A stretch of 64,000 nt of DNA from Sphingomonas sp. Y57 (GTDB taxonomy: Bacteria; Pseudomonadota; Alphaproteobacteria; Sphingomonadales; Sphingomonadaceae): positions 62,001-126,000 of the forward strand of contig NZ_LDES01000002.1 in the NCBI RefSeq assembly GCF_001015195.1. Reading direction: 5' to 3'. Of this stretch, positions 8,901 to 17,517 are shown piece after piece; position 1 is the stretch's first letter, and each line of letters begins with the position of its first letter. The translations under genes and the position numbers were made by a program. The notes beneath the pieces were generated by a model, which worked only from the letters and a program-made list of their open reading frames with translations, was not told the origin of the DNA and did no database searches.

Positions 8901-10480
8901 GCTTCGGCGGGATCGCGCGCGCCGCTCTGTGCAGCGGTGCGCTGGTCCTGCTGATCGGCGCGGCGACGGCACCCGCCGCGCCGCCGCCGGCCGGACCAGC
9001 GGCCGTTGCGGCGCGACATCCGATGACGGTCACGGTCTACAAGGGCGACTTTGCCACCGTGAACTCGTTCATCTTCTCCAACGGCCGCTCGCTGGTGGTG
9101 ATGGATGTGCAGCGCAAGGCTGCGGAAGCCCGCAAGCTCGTCGCCGCGATCAAGGCGATGAAGCTGCCGCTGACGCACATCCTGATCAGCCACGGGCACA
9201 CCGACCATTTCACCGGCATGGCGGTGTTCCGCGAAGCCTTCCCCAACGCGCGCATCGTCGTCGCGAACCAGGATATCAAAACCGATATCGAGCGCTACGC
9301 CGTCTATATGGACACGGGCGGAGAGACGGGAGCGGAGCCGCCGCTCGATCCCGCGCTCAAGCCGAAGACCGCGGAGCACCCCGACGGCTTCGACTATGAC
9401 CGCAATATCGAGGTGCTGGCGTCGCCAAGCCTGGAGATGGTCGGCGGCGGCACGCTGGAGCTCGACACGGATCACGCCCATGCCGAGGCGCCGCACATCA
9501 CCACCGTCTACAGCCCGGACCTCAACGCGCTGTTCCTGTCCGACCTCGGCTATAACGGCGTCCATTTCTGGATGGGCGACGACATCAGCCGGGAGGATCT
9601 GCTCGACTGGCGGGCCGAACTGCTGCGGATGAAGGCGCGCTACGCCCGGCTCAATCCGATCGTCTATCCCGGCCATGGCGACCCGGCCGACATGCGGATC
9701 TTCGATCCCTCGGTCCGCTACATCGACGATTTCCTGCGGGTGACGGCGGCGGCGAAGACGCCGGAGGAGGCGATGGCGAGGATGGTCGCGCTCTATCCGG
9801 GCTACAAGCAGGCCGACTTCTTCCTGAAGTACAGCGCGATGGAGCATGTGCCGGTGCGGCCGACGACGGTCGGCCATCGCGCCGAGGCGGGCTGGCGCGC
9901 CAAGGTGCGCGCGCTGGCGGCGGCCGAGTTCCGCAACCCCGCCTGGGGCTATTCCCACAGCGCGCGCGATTATGCGCTGGCGCGGCAACTCGCCCGCGCA
10001 GACGGCGTGCGCCTCGACGACGACGTGCTGTTCGCGGCCGCATGGCTGCACGACATGGCGGCCTTCCCGAAATGGGAGGCTGCGGGCGTCGACCATGCCG
10101 ATCGTGCCGCCGACATAGTGGATACCATCCTGAAGGGCAGCGGCTTTCCCGAAGGCAGGATCGACGCGGTCCGCGCCGCGATCCGCACCCATATGTTCGA
10201 CCGCGATCCCCGCACGCCCGAGGCACTCTACCTGCACGACGCCGATGCGCTTGACTGGCTCGGCGCGGTCGGCGTCGCACGGGTGATGGCGCTTGCCGAC
10301 GCGCAGGGTGGAAAGCCCGACGGGCCGGACGTGGTGAAGATGCTCGAGGACAATCTGGCCAAGGTGCCGGCGCGGGTGCTGTCGCCGGCGGGCAAGGCGC
10401 TGATGCCCGGCAGGAAGGCCGAGCTGGAGGCCTTCCTGCGGCAGCTCAGGGCCGAGACCGAGGGCCTGGCGACATTGTGA
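8897..10480 (+). CDS. exported metallo-beta-lactamase fold / HD domain fusion hydrolase
   Basis: A 527-residue two-domain protein. After a signal peptide (ending about APAAP) comes a metallo-beta-lactamase domain (about residues 35-300) with HGHTDH at residues 99-104, a later DTDHAHAE segment and VYPGHGDP. From about residue 340 there is an HD-type domain: H354 in YSHSARD, the HD pair H385-D386 in AAWLHDMAAF, and LHDADALD at 446-453. Both halves are hydrolytic metal domains. I know of each family separately; the fusion in one exported chain is unusual. It starts at ATG 8897, overlapping the previous stop, and lies between amidohydrolase paralogues, so it probably serves the same route. The substrate is unknown. 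Confidence 0.82.
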   Translation: MSFGGIARAALCSGALVLLIGAATAPAAPPPAGPAAVAARHPMTVTVYKGDFATVNSFIFSNGRSLVVMDVQRKAAEARKLVAAIKAMKLPLTHILISHGHTDHFTGMAVFREAFPNARIVVANQDIKTDIERYAVYMDTGGETGAEPPLDPALKPKTAEHPDGFDYDRNIEVLASPSLEMVGGGTLELDTDHAHAEAPHITTVYSPDLNALFLSDLGYNGVHFWMGDDISREDLLDWRAELLRMKARYARLNPIVYPGHGDPADMRIFDPSVRYIDDFLRVTAAAKTPEEAMARMVALYPGYKQADFFLKYSAMEHVPVRPTTVGHRAEAGWRAKVRALAAAEFRNPAWGYSHSARDYALARQLARADGVRLDDDVLFAAAWLHDMAAFPKWEAAGVDHADRAADIVDTILKGSGFPEGRIDAVRAAIRTHMFDRDPRTPEALYLHDADALDWLGAVGVARVMALADAQGGKPDGPDVVKMLEDNLAKVPARVLSPAGKALMPGRKAELEAFLRQLRAETEGLATL

Positions 10481-10499
10481 CGATGGGAGGGGAGCGACG

Positions 10500-12197
10500 A
10501 TGCGGATGACGACGAAGCTGCTCGCGGGCGGGGCGCTCGCGATGATCGCGACGGGTGCGTTCGCGGCGGAGAAGCCCGCCGACACGATCCTGCTCAACGG
10601 GCAGGTCCACACCCCCGGCGGCTGGGCGGAGGCGCTGGCGATCCGCGACGGCGTGATCGTCGCGGTCGGCGACGCCAAGGCGACGGAGGCCTATCGCGGC
10701 GAAGGCTCGAAGGTCGTCGACCTGAAGGGGGCAGCGGTGTTCCCGGGCCTTCACGACATGCACGTCCACACCCAGTTCGCCGGGCTCGAACAGTTCGCCT
10801 GCGGCTTCCCCAACGCCGCCAAGCCGGCGGTGATCGCGGCGCGGATCAAGGAATGCGCGGCGAAGGCCGAGCCGGGCGCCTGGATCGTCGGCGGCAACTG
10901 GTCGGCGGGTTCCTTCGCCAAGGGCCAGCAGAACCGTGCCTTCCTCGACAAGGTCGCGCCGAACAACCCGGTGCTGCTGTCGGATGAAGCGCACCACAGC
11001 CTGTGGGCCAACAGCAGGGCGATCGCCGCAGCGGGCGTCACGCGCGACACGAAGGACCCGGCCGGCGGGATCATCGAGCGCGATGCAAAGGGCGAACCCA
11101 ACGGCCTGTTTCGTGAGAATGCGGCCGACCTGCTCGAAAAGGCGATGCCCGAGCCGTCCGACGCCCTGAAGCGCAAGGCGATGACGCTGTCGACCCGGCA
11201 GATGCTGTCGTTCGGCATCACCTCCTTCACCGACGCCTCGGTCCGCACCGGCAATATCCGCACGCTGGCCGGGTTGGCGCGCGACGGCATCATCAAGCAG
11301 CGTGCGCGGGGCTGCATCGTCTGGTCTCCTGGCGACGCCGATGGCGAGAGGCTGATCCGGACCCGCGCAGACTATACGGTCGGCCGCTTCAAGGCCGACT
11401 GCGTCAAGGTGTTCATGGACGGCGTGCCGACCGAGAGCCAGACGGCGGCGATGCTGCATCCCTATCATGCCGATCCGCACGGGACCGGCATCCTGATGAT
11501 CCCCCAGCCCGCGCTCAACGACGGTATCGCGCGGTTCGACCGCATGGGCCTCCACGTCAAGTTCCACGCGGTCGGCGACGCGGCGGTGCGGTCGGCGCTC
11601 GATGCGGTCGAACATGCCCGCAAGGTCAACGGCGGGGGCGGATCGGCGCACGAGGTCGGCCACAACAGCTTCGTCGACCGCGCCGACATCCCGCGCGTGC
11701 GGGCGCTGCACATGACCTGGGAGTTCTCGCCCTATATCTGGTATCCGACGCCGATCACCGACGTCGACGTCCGCAACGCGGTCGGCGACGAGATGATGAA
11801 GCGCTTCACCCCGATCAAGGAGGCGCTCGACACCGGCGCCAACGTCATCGCGGGTTCCGACTGGTCGGTGGTCCCATCGGTCAATCCCTGGCTCGCGATC
11901 GAGACGATGGTGACGCGGCAGAAGCCGGGCGGCGGCGACAAGACGGTCGCCCCCGACGAGCGGGTGACGCTGGAGCAGGCGCTGCGCATCTTCACGTCGG
12001 ACGCGGCGGCGGCGATGGGCGATCGCGACCTGGTCGGCTCGATCGAGCCGGGCATGCACGCCGACATCGTCGTGACCGAGACCAACCCGTTCAAGGTTCC
12101 GGTCACCCAGATCCACGACACCAAGGTCCGCATGACCTTCATCGACGGCGAGCTGGTCTACGACGCGGCCAATCCGCCGCCGCTGACTGCAGATTGA
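10500..12197 (+). CDS. exported YtcJ-type amidohydrolase 3
   Basis: A 565-residue third paralogue. It has a clear signal peptide (MRMTTKLLAGG... ending TGAFAA), HVH at about 88 and 90, CVKVFMDGVPTES, VKFHAVGD, VGHNSF and AGSDWSV. GGGAGGGGAGCG precedes the ATG. It differs from the other two in its leader and in the helical inserts, but keeps the NPFK near the C-terminus that all three share. As with its siblings, an amide or N-formyl bond is the inferred target. Confidence 0.88.
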   Translation: MRMTTKLLAGGALAMIATGAFAAEKPADTILLNGQVHTPGGWAEALAIRDGVIVAVGDAKATEAYRGEGSKVVDLKGAAVFPGLHDMHVHTQFAGLEQFACGFPNAAKPAVIAARIKECAAKAEPGAWIVGGNWSAGSFAKGQQNRAFLDKVAPNNPVLLSDEAHHSLWANSRAIAAAGVTRDTKDPAGGIIERDAKGEPNGLFRENAADLLEKAMPEPSDALKRKAMTLSTRQMLSFGITSFTDASVRTGNIRTLAGLARDGIIKQRARGCIVWSPGDADGERLIRTRADYTVGRFKADCVKVFMDGVPTESQTAAMLHPYHADPHGTGILMIPQPALNDGIARFDRMGLHVKFHAVGDAAVRSALDAVEHARKVNGGGGSAHEVGHNSFVDRADIPRVRALHMTWEFSPYIWYPTPITDVDVRNAVGDEMMKRFTPIKEALDTGANVIAGSDWSVVPSVNPWLAIETMVTRQKPGGGDKTVAPDERVTLEQALRIFTSDAAAAMGDRDLVGSIEPGMHADIVVTETNPFKVPVTQIHDTKVRMTFIDGELVYDAANPPPLTAD

Positions 12198-12379
12198 GGC
12201 CTGGGGAGGTCGGTGTTCCCGGACGTGCAACAGCCTTCGACGACGAAGATCGGCCTCGCCGGACTGCACCGCGCGCCCGGCGGGCGCAGCATCGGCGATT
12301 ACCAGGTGGTTGGGGGGATCGCCTGATGGCGTTCCTTCTCGCCGCCTCCACCACTCACGGATAGACGAAGGAGAAAGCC

Positions 12380-13489
12380 ATGGCCCGCACCGGCTTCTAC
12401 ACCGACGAACGCACCTTCTGGCACGCGACCGGCATGCAGGCACTGTTCCTGCCGGTCGGCGACTGGGTGCAGCCGCCCAGCGGCACGGCGGGCGCCGACA
12501 CGCCCGATTCGAAGCGCCGCCTGCTCAACCTCGCCCATGCGTCGGGGCTCACCCGCAAGCTCGCGCTGCCCGAGGCGGTGCCGGCGACCATCGAGGACGT
12601 CTGCCGCGTCCATCCGCGTGACTATATCGACCGCTTCAAGGCGACCAGCGACGCCGGCGGCGGCGATCTCGGCCATCTCGCGCCGTTCAGCAAGGGCGGG
12701 TTCGAGATAGCGATGCTGTCCTGCGGCCTCGCCATCACCGCGGTCGACGACGTGCTGACCGGCAAGGTGGACAACGCCTATGCCTTGTGCCGCCCTGCCG
12801 GGCACCATTGTCTCGCCGACACGCCGATGGGCTTCTGCCTGCTCGCCAATATTCCGATCGCGATCGAGGTGGCGAAGGCGCGCCACGGCATCTCGCGCGT
12901 CGCAGTGGTCGACTGGGATGTCCACCACGGCAACGGTACCCAGTCGATCTTCTATGACCGCGCCGACGTGCTCACCATCTCGATCCATCAGGATCGCTGC
13001 TTCCCGCCGGGCTACAGCGGCGCGGAGGATCGCGGCGAGGGCGCGGGGCTCGGCTACAACCTCAACATACCCCTGCCGGCCGGAGCCGGGCACGACGCCT
13101 ATGTCCAGGCGTTCGACGACATCGTCATCCCGGCGCTCGACGATTTCCGGCCCGAGCTGATCATCGTCGCCAGCGGCCTCGACGCGAACAGCGTCGATCC
13201 GCTCGCCCGCATGCTGCTGCATAGCGAGAGCTATCGCCTGCTGACGCAGAAGATGCTCGATGCTGCGGCGCGGCTGTGCGGTGGCAAGCTCGTGGTCGTC
13301 CATGAGGGCGGCTATGCCGAAGCCTATGTCCCCTTCTGCGGCCATGCCCTGCTCGAGGCACTGAGCGGAGAACGGACCGAGGTGGTCGATCCGGTGCTGG
13401 AGATGGCCGAGGCGTGGCAGCCGGGGCCCGAGGCAGCCGCCTTCCATCGCCAGTGGATCGATCGCCTCGTCGCGGACCTCAGGAAGTGA
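12380..13489 (+). CDS. histone-deacetylase-family / acetylpolyamine amidohydrolase-like deacylase
   Basis: A 369-residue zinc amidohydrolase of the arginase/deacetylase fold (class II HDAC-like). The active site is complete: H142-H143 in PAGHH, the zinc ligands D180 and H182 in DWDVHHGNG, D268 in GLDAN, and the catalytic Tyr312 in EGGY. There is no signal peptide, so it acts in the cytoplasm, unlike the amidohydrolases before it. Bacterial members remove acetyl or other acyl groups from amines such as polyamines. In this operon it would free a primary amine from an N-acyl compound that reaches the cytoplasm. Its stop overlaps the GTG of the next gene. Confidence 0.88.
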   Translation: MARTGFYTDERTFWHATGMQALFLPVGDWVQPPSGTAGADTPDSKRRLLNLAHASGLTRKLALPEAVPATIEDVCRVHPRDYIDRFKATSDAGGGDLGHLAPFSKGGFEIAMLSCGLAITAVDDVLTGKVDNAYALCRPAGHHCLADTPMGFCLLANIPIAIEVAKARHGISRVAVVDWDVHHGNGTQSIFYDRADVLTISIHQDRCFPPGYSGAEDRGEGAGLGYNLNIPLPAGAGHDAYVQAFDDIVIPALDDFRPELIIVASGLDANSVDPLARMLLHSESYRLLTQKMLDAAARLCGGKLVVVHEGGYAEAYVPFCGHALLEALSGERTEVVDPVLEMAEAWQPGPEAAAFHRQWIDRLVADLRK

Positions 13490-14184
13490 GGTGGCGCCCG
13501 GTGGTCCTGCGCAGCGCGGCCGCCGGGCTGCTGCTGCTGGCGTCGGCGGCGTCCGCCGCCGAGCCGCGCGAATGGCTGATGATGGTCAAGTCGCGCAACC
13601 TCGATCCGGCGCGCAGCGCCGAGTTCGACCATTGGTACAACGATATCGACATCCCCGACGTGCTCGAGGTGCCCGGCTACGGGCGGGCACGGCGCGGCCA
13701 TGCGGTGACGGGCGAGAAGCCTTATGTCGCCCTCTACACGATCAGCTCGGCGGACATCGACAAGACGATCATCGCGATGCTGATGGCGAGCTGGCGGATG
13801 GACCAGGTCGGCCGCGGCACGCCGCTGATCAAGGTCACCGAGCGCCTCTACTACCGGCGCGCCGGCAAGGGCGCCCGCAACGCCGGCGCGGCGAAACCGA
13901 CCTATCTCTATCTCCATCGCTCGGCGGGCGTGTCGGCGGCGGCGATGCGCGGCGTGGTCGACACCGGGCTGGCGGGCAGCGCGGTGCCCTACGACATCTA
14001 CCAGGTGCTGATGCACGATCCGGTGGCGGTGCCGAAGCAGCTTGTCCTGTTCGAGCTGTCGGCCGGTTCCGACGCGGCGGCGGAGGAGACGGTCCGACGC
14101 ATCCAGCAGCGGCTCGGCGGCACCGGCGGCTGCGGCGCCGATTGCGAGACGCTCTACCGGCTGGTGCGCGACGTCGAGGGCTGA
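13486..14184 (+). CDS. exported protein with dimeric alpha/beta-barrel (EthD-like) look
   Basis: A 232-residue protein. I place the start at GTG 13486, which overlaps the previous stop (GTGA) and gives a neat signal peptide (MRWRPVVLRS...ASAASA). The mature part contains FDHWYNDIDIPDVLEVPGY, like EthD-type and other ferredoxin-like dimeric-barrel proteins, followed by a second similar unit after about residue 135 (YLYLHRSAG...). The two halves could form an intramolecular pseudo-dimer. It ends the + operon, and its 3' end overlaps the convergent cytochrome gene by 31 bp. The function is unknown; a periplasmic accessory of the amine/amide pathway is a guess from position. Confidence 0.72.
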   Translation: MRWRPVVLRSAAAGLLLLASAASAAEPREWLMMVKSRNLDPARSAEFDHWYNDIDIPDVLEVPGYGRARRGHAVTGEKPYVALYTISSADIDKTIIAMLMASWRMDQVGRGTPLIKVTERLYYRRAGKGARNAGAAKPTYLYLHRSAGVSAAAMRGVVDTGLAGSAVPYDIYQVLMHDPVAVPKQLVLFELSAGSDAAAEETVRRIQQRLGGTGGCGADCETLYRLVRDVEG

Positions 14185-14657
14185 GGGGATAGCGTGGGGC
14201 CCTCGGCGGGGAAGCGGGCGATCAGGTTCGCGCGAGTGCCGATGACGTCGACCATCCGCTTGCCGCGATAGGCGGCGACTTCCTGCGGCGTATAGGGGGT
14301 GAAGCCGCCCTTGGCCGGGCCACCCATCGCCGGGATCAGCCAGTTGAGCAGCGCCGAGAGATCGGCGTCGCTGAGCTTCGAATTGGCGGACCCAGGCACT
14401 TGCACCAGGAAGGCGCGCCCGCCGTCGACGTCGAGGAAGCGGTGCAGCTCCCCCTTCATCGCCGGCACCCGCCCGTCGATCCCGCGGCCGTCGGGCATGT
14501 GGCAGCCCTGGCATTCGGTCATGTAGTTGACGTGGGGCTGGCGGCCGTTGCTGGCCATGTTCGGCGCCGCCCCCCCCGGCGCCGACGCGCCGGCATGCGC
14601 CACGGCGAGGACCGTGGCGCATGACAGGGATACGGCGAGGAGGAGACGCGGACGCAT
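14154..14657 (-). CDS. exported monohaem cytochrome c (aau cluster orf-2 type)
   Basis: A 167-residue protein with a signal peptide (cleaved about HAGA) and a single CXXCH haem site, CQGCH, near residue 50. It lies directly after aauA, the position where the Alcaligenes faecalis aau cluster carries a small periplasmic monohaem cytochrome (orf-2). A role in taking electrons from the amine dehydrogenase is likely. It has one haem site only, so it is not a dihaem MauG. GAGGATCG precedes the ATG. The last 31 bp overlap the 3' end of the opposing + gene. Confidence 0.85.
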   Translation of the reverse strand: MRPRLLLAVSLSCATVLAVAHAGASAPGGAAPNMASNGRQPHVNYMTECQGCHMPDGRGIDGRVPAMKGELHRFLDVDGGRAFLVQVPGSANSKLSDADLSALLNWLIPAMGGPAKGGFTPYTPQEVAAYRGKRMVDVIGTRANLIARFPAEGPTLSPQPSTSRTSR

Positions 14658-14666
14658 CGGCGATCC

Positions 14667-15170
14667 TCAGTCGGCGGCGCCGAGCACGACCGCGGTCGAG
14701 CAGTTGTAGATCATGCCGACCTGGGTGCCGAGGCACCAGTTGATGTCGTTCGATCCCGACGGCTGGTGGACCGGCTTGTCGCCCTCGTTGCGGTTGCACA
14801 TGCAGCGGCCGCAGCCCGACTTGCCGCAGCAGTCGTTATAGCTGATCACATAATCCTTGCCGTCGGCCGGGTTGCGGCAGGTGCCGACCCAGGTGATCGG
14901 CGACGGCTCGGTGCCCGGCGGGCAGGATGAGGTGCTGCCGCCGCAGCAGGAGCAGAGGAAACCGTCGATCGCGCAATAGCGCCAATAGTCGCACGACTGC
15001 GGATCGCCCGTCTCGCCCGGCTGCTGCGCCGCGTTGGCGCGCGAGACGGGGAGAAGGGGCATCGCCGCCGCGAAGCCGAAGGCGGTCGCGCGCCCGAAAA
15101 AGCTCCGGCGCGAGATGCCGCGTGCGGTGGAGCGGCTCATCCGCTCCATGATCCTGTCCAGCCTGGTCAT
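14667..15170 (-). CDS. aauA: aromatic amine dehydrogenase small (TTQ) subunit
   Basis: A 167-residue precursor of the quinoprotein beta subunit. A long leader with the twin-arginine motif SRRSFFG (residues 20-26) ends about ANA, so it is exported folded by Tat. The mature part has CDYWRYC, CSCCGG, NDCC and GCGRCMC: 14 cysteines, with the CSCC and extra KSGC cysteines typical of aromatic amine dehydrogenase rather than the 12-Cys methylamine enzyme. The two Trp that form tryptophan tryptophylquinone are W94 and W145, 51 apart as in the A. faecalis enzyme (W109/W160). The catalytic Asp equivalent is D113, 19 after the first Trp. It catalyses oxidative deamination of a primary amine to aldehyde and ammonia in the periplasm. 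Confidence 0.95.
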   Translation of the reverse strand: MTRLDRIMERMSRSTARGISRRSFFGRATAFGFAAAMPLLPVSRANAAQQPGETGDPQSCDYWRYCAIDGFLCSCCGGSTSSCPPGTEPSPITWVGTCRNPADGKDYVISYNDCCGKSGCGRCMCNRNEGDKPVHQPSGSNDINWCLGTQVGMIYNCSTAVVLGAAD

Positions 15171-15793
15171 TTGGCAGCTCCCGTATTTACCCGCTGCGCG
15201 TCACGGCGCGCCGCATATTCCTGGATCGACGCGATGCCGGTGCGCTGAGCCTCGAACAGGCTCTCGACATGCTCGCGATTGTTGACAAGCCCCTTCGATG
15301 CGACCGTCCCGTCCGGGCCGAGCAGCACGGCATAGGGCAATTTGCCGACGCCATGGGCGCGGCCCAGGTCGGTCGAAAGGACGAAGGGGTGATCGGCCAG
15401 CTTCTGCTGCACGATCATCTTCATCTGCGCCGGCTCGTCGCCGTCGCTGGCGAAGACCAGCCGGGTTGTATCGGCATTCTCGCGTGCGATCGACAGCAGC
15501 ACCGGCAGCATCGACTTGCACATCGGGCAGGTCGGCGAGACGAAGAACAGCAGGGTCGACCGGCCGTCCGCCGCCGCGCCGCCGATGCGGACCTCGCCGC
15601 CGGTCAGGCTCGGCAGGTCGAAGGAGGGTGCGACCTCGCCGACCTTGGAGCCCCCCGACAGCGTCAGCGCGCCGACCGGGCCGAGCCGCTCGTGCAGCAT
15701 GCCGACCTGGCGGAACAGCCCGAGCATCAGCAGGCCCATGGCGACGATCACCACCCATTGCAGCGCGAACGCCGCCAGAAATATCCCATTCAT
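15167..15793 (-). CDS. aauD: MauD/AauD-type thiol-disulfide protein for amine dehydrogenase maturation
   Basis: A 208-residue protein. It has an N-terminal membrane anchor (about residues 5-27) and then a thioredoxin-like periplasmic domain with CPMC near residue 90 in FFVSPTCPMCK. This is the MauD family, needed to form the many disulfides of the TTQ small subunit. It overlaps aauE and aauA by ATGA junctions on either side, so the three are translationally coupled. Methylamine- and aromatic-amine-dehydrogenase clusters share this B-E-D-A order. Confidence 0.93.
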   Translation of the reverse strand: MNGIFLAAFALQWVVIVAMGLLMLGLFRQVGMLHERLGPVGALTLSGGSKVGEVAPSFDLPSLTGGEVRIGGAAADGRSTLLFFVSPTCPMCKSMLPVLLSIARENADTTRLVFASDGDEPAQMKMIVQQKLADHPFVLSTDLGRAHGVGKLPYAVLLGPDGTVASKGLVNNREHVESLFEAQRTGIASIQEYAARRDAQRVNTGAAK

Positions 15794-16338
15794 TTGAGCA
15801 CCGCCTTTTCCTGCAAGCGCACCGCCGTGGCCTGTCCGAAACCGAGATAGAGGAGCGCGATCGCGACGATCGCGCCGATCCCCGAGATGGCATCGATGGC
15901 ACCGAGCGCGCGGGGGACGACCGGGAGCACGGCGGCCGCCAGCGCGACGGCGGCGAGCAGCATGTTGCGCACCACCAGTTCCCAGCCGAGCGACGCCCGG
16001 CTAGAGCCGAAGCCGAGGCAGCCGCAGTCGATATGGGTGCGGCCGCGGACGATGTTGATTGCCATCGCCGCCGCATAGACGAGCAGCAATGCCGCGAGAA
16101 CGCCCATCGCCGCCTGGCTGCCGATCGCGATCGCGGCGATCGCCGCGGCACCGGCCGTCAGTTCGACGGCGAGGATCGCCGCCGCTGCCGGGACGAGCAG
16201 CGCTTCCGGTACCAGCATATAGGCCGCCAGCGTGCCGGTGAAGCCGGCGAAATCCTTCGCCTTGGCCAGCCCGCCGAGCAGGAACAGCCCGCCCAGCAGG
16301 ACATCCGCCACCAGCACGGGGAGGATGTCGATCCCCAT
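15790..16338 (-). CDS. aauE: MauE/AauE-type membrane protein for amine dehydrogenase maturation
   Basis: A 182-residue integral membrane protein with about five hydrophobic segments and the diagnostic HIDCGCLGFG loop near residue 100. MauE works with MauD in folding and disulfide formation of the small subunit. The ATG at 16338 overlaps the aauB stop by one base (TGATG); a GTG one codon earlier is also possible. The CGC pair in the loop is the probable redox centre. Confidence 0.93.
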   Translation of the reverse strand: MGIDILPVLVADVLLGGLFLLGGLAKAKDFAGFTGTLAAYMLVPEALLVPAAAAILAVELTAGAAAIAAIAIGSQAAMGVLAALLLVYAAAMAINIVRGRTHIDCGCLGFGSSRASLGWELVVRNMLLAAVALAAAVLPVVPRALGAIDAISGIGAIVAIALLYLGFGQATAVRLQEKAVLK

Positions 16339-17495
16339 CACTTGCCCGGCACCGGCGCGGGCTGGATGATCGTCATCGTCGGGCCGAAGCCATCGATCTT
16401 GCGGATCAGCTTGCCGGTCAGCGCGTCACGCACCTTGAGGTCGGTCTCGCCCATCATGGTGGTGTAGAGCAGCGGCTTGTCGTCCTGGCTGACCGCCACC
16501 GACAGGGCCGGCGTCTCGAGCGCGATGCGTTCGATGCGGGTCTGCTTGGCGACGTCATAGACCCAGATCTCGGTGCCCGGATCCTTGTGCGTGTCGGGGC
16601 CGCCCTGGTGCATCAGCACATAGAGGCGGCCGGTGCCGCGATGATAGGCGGCCGCCTGCAGCGCGCCGGGGCGCCAGTCCTTCTCGGCCGCGGTGGTCAG
16701 CGACCAGCTCTTCGCGATCGCGGGGACCTCCTTGCTGTGATCGATGACGTGGACCTTGCCCGAATAGGTGAAGAACAGCCACTGGCTGCCGGTCCACACG
16801 CCCTTCTCGGTCACGGGATCGTCGTCCGCGAACAGCTTCTTCGATGTCTTGCCGAGCGTCACCTTGCCTTCGGCGTCAAGCGTTGCGGACTGGAGCGCGC
16901 CATCGCCGCAGATCAGGAAGAATTTGGACGGCCCGGTCGGGTAGACGAGGCTGCAGCCGGAGGTGGCATATTCGCCGACCATCTTCTGCGCCTGCATGTC
17001 GATCACGGTGACCGACTGTTCGGGCGTGAAGTTGTAGACGAGGCCGAAGCGGCCGCCCGGCATCACCGGCGACACCGACTGGAAGGGCATGCCGTTGTAG
17101 CGCTTGGGCGGGATCACCGGCTCGGCGCCCGGCGTCAGGTCCGACGTCTTGTAGAAGGTCACGACGTCGGTGCGCTCGCCGCGGGTGCCACGCGCCAGGA
17201 AGGTCGAGGGCACGGCGAAGCTCTTGCCGTCCTCGGCCAGCATCAGGACGCCGTGGCCGTAGCCGCTGCTGATCATGCCCAGCATCTGGCCGCTGTCCGC
17301 GTCGACCAGATAGGCGCGGCCGTCGAGCATCCGGTCGAATGAGATGTCGTTCAGCCACACCCAGTGCGGCTGCATCGCTTCGGCCAGGGTTTCCTGCTTC
17401 AGCTCCTCGGGCTGGAGCTGGGCGAGGGCCGGTGCCGCAGTGGCGAGGCACAGCGCGGCGAAGCGCAGGACGGCGGGGGCGGTGAGAGTCTTCAT
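16338..17495 (-). CDS. aauB: aromatic amine dehydrogenase large subunit
   Basis: A 385-residue periplasmic seven-bladed beta-propeller subunit. The start at 17495 follows GGAGGAACGAC and gives a signal peptide ending about PALAQ. The long frame upstream to 17534 would run into the cytochrome gene. Segments such as VDADSGQMLGMISSGYG and LRFAALC...AQLQPEELKQE, together with the immediate B-E-D-A order, identify the MADH/AADH heavy chain, which holds the substrate channel over the TTQ of the small subunit. Choice of aromatic amine over methylamine rests mainly on the small subunit. Confidence 0.93.
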   Translation of the reverse strand: MKTLTAPAVLRFAALCLATAAPALAQLQPEELKQETLAEAMQPHWVWLNDISFDRMLDGRAYLVDADSGQMLGMISSGYGHGVLMLAEDGKSFAVPSTFLARGTRGERTDVVTFYKTSDLTPGAEPVIPPKRYNGMPFQSVSPVMPGGRFGLVYNFTPEQSVTVIDMQAQKMVGEYATSGCSLVYPTGPSKFFLICGDGALQSATLDAEGKVTLGKTSKKLFADDDPVTEKGVWTGSQWLFFTYSGKVHVIDHSKEVPAIAKSWSLTTAAEKDWRPGALQAAAYHRGTGRLYVLMHQGGPDTHKDPGTEIWVYDVAKQTRIERIALETPALSVAVSQDDKPLLYTTMMGETDLKVRDALTGKLIRKIDGFGPTMTIIQPAPVPGK

Positions 17496-17517
17496 GTCGT
17501 TCCTCCGGCTGTCGGGG

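Noticed and set aside
10446-12443. 665-residue - strand frame opposite amidohydrolase 3
   Set aside because: Mirror of a well-supported exported amidohydrolase; composition is not protein-like.
14154-14657. Possible MauG
   Set aside because: Only one CXXCH haem site and 167 residues; MauG is a larger dihaem protein.
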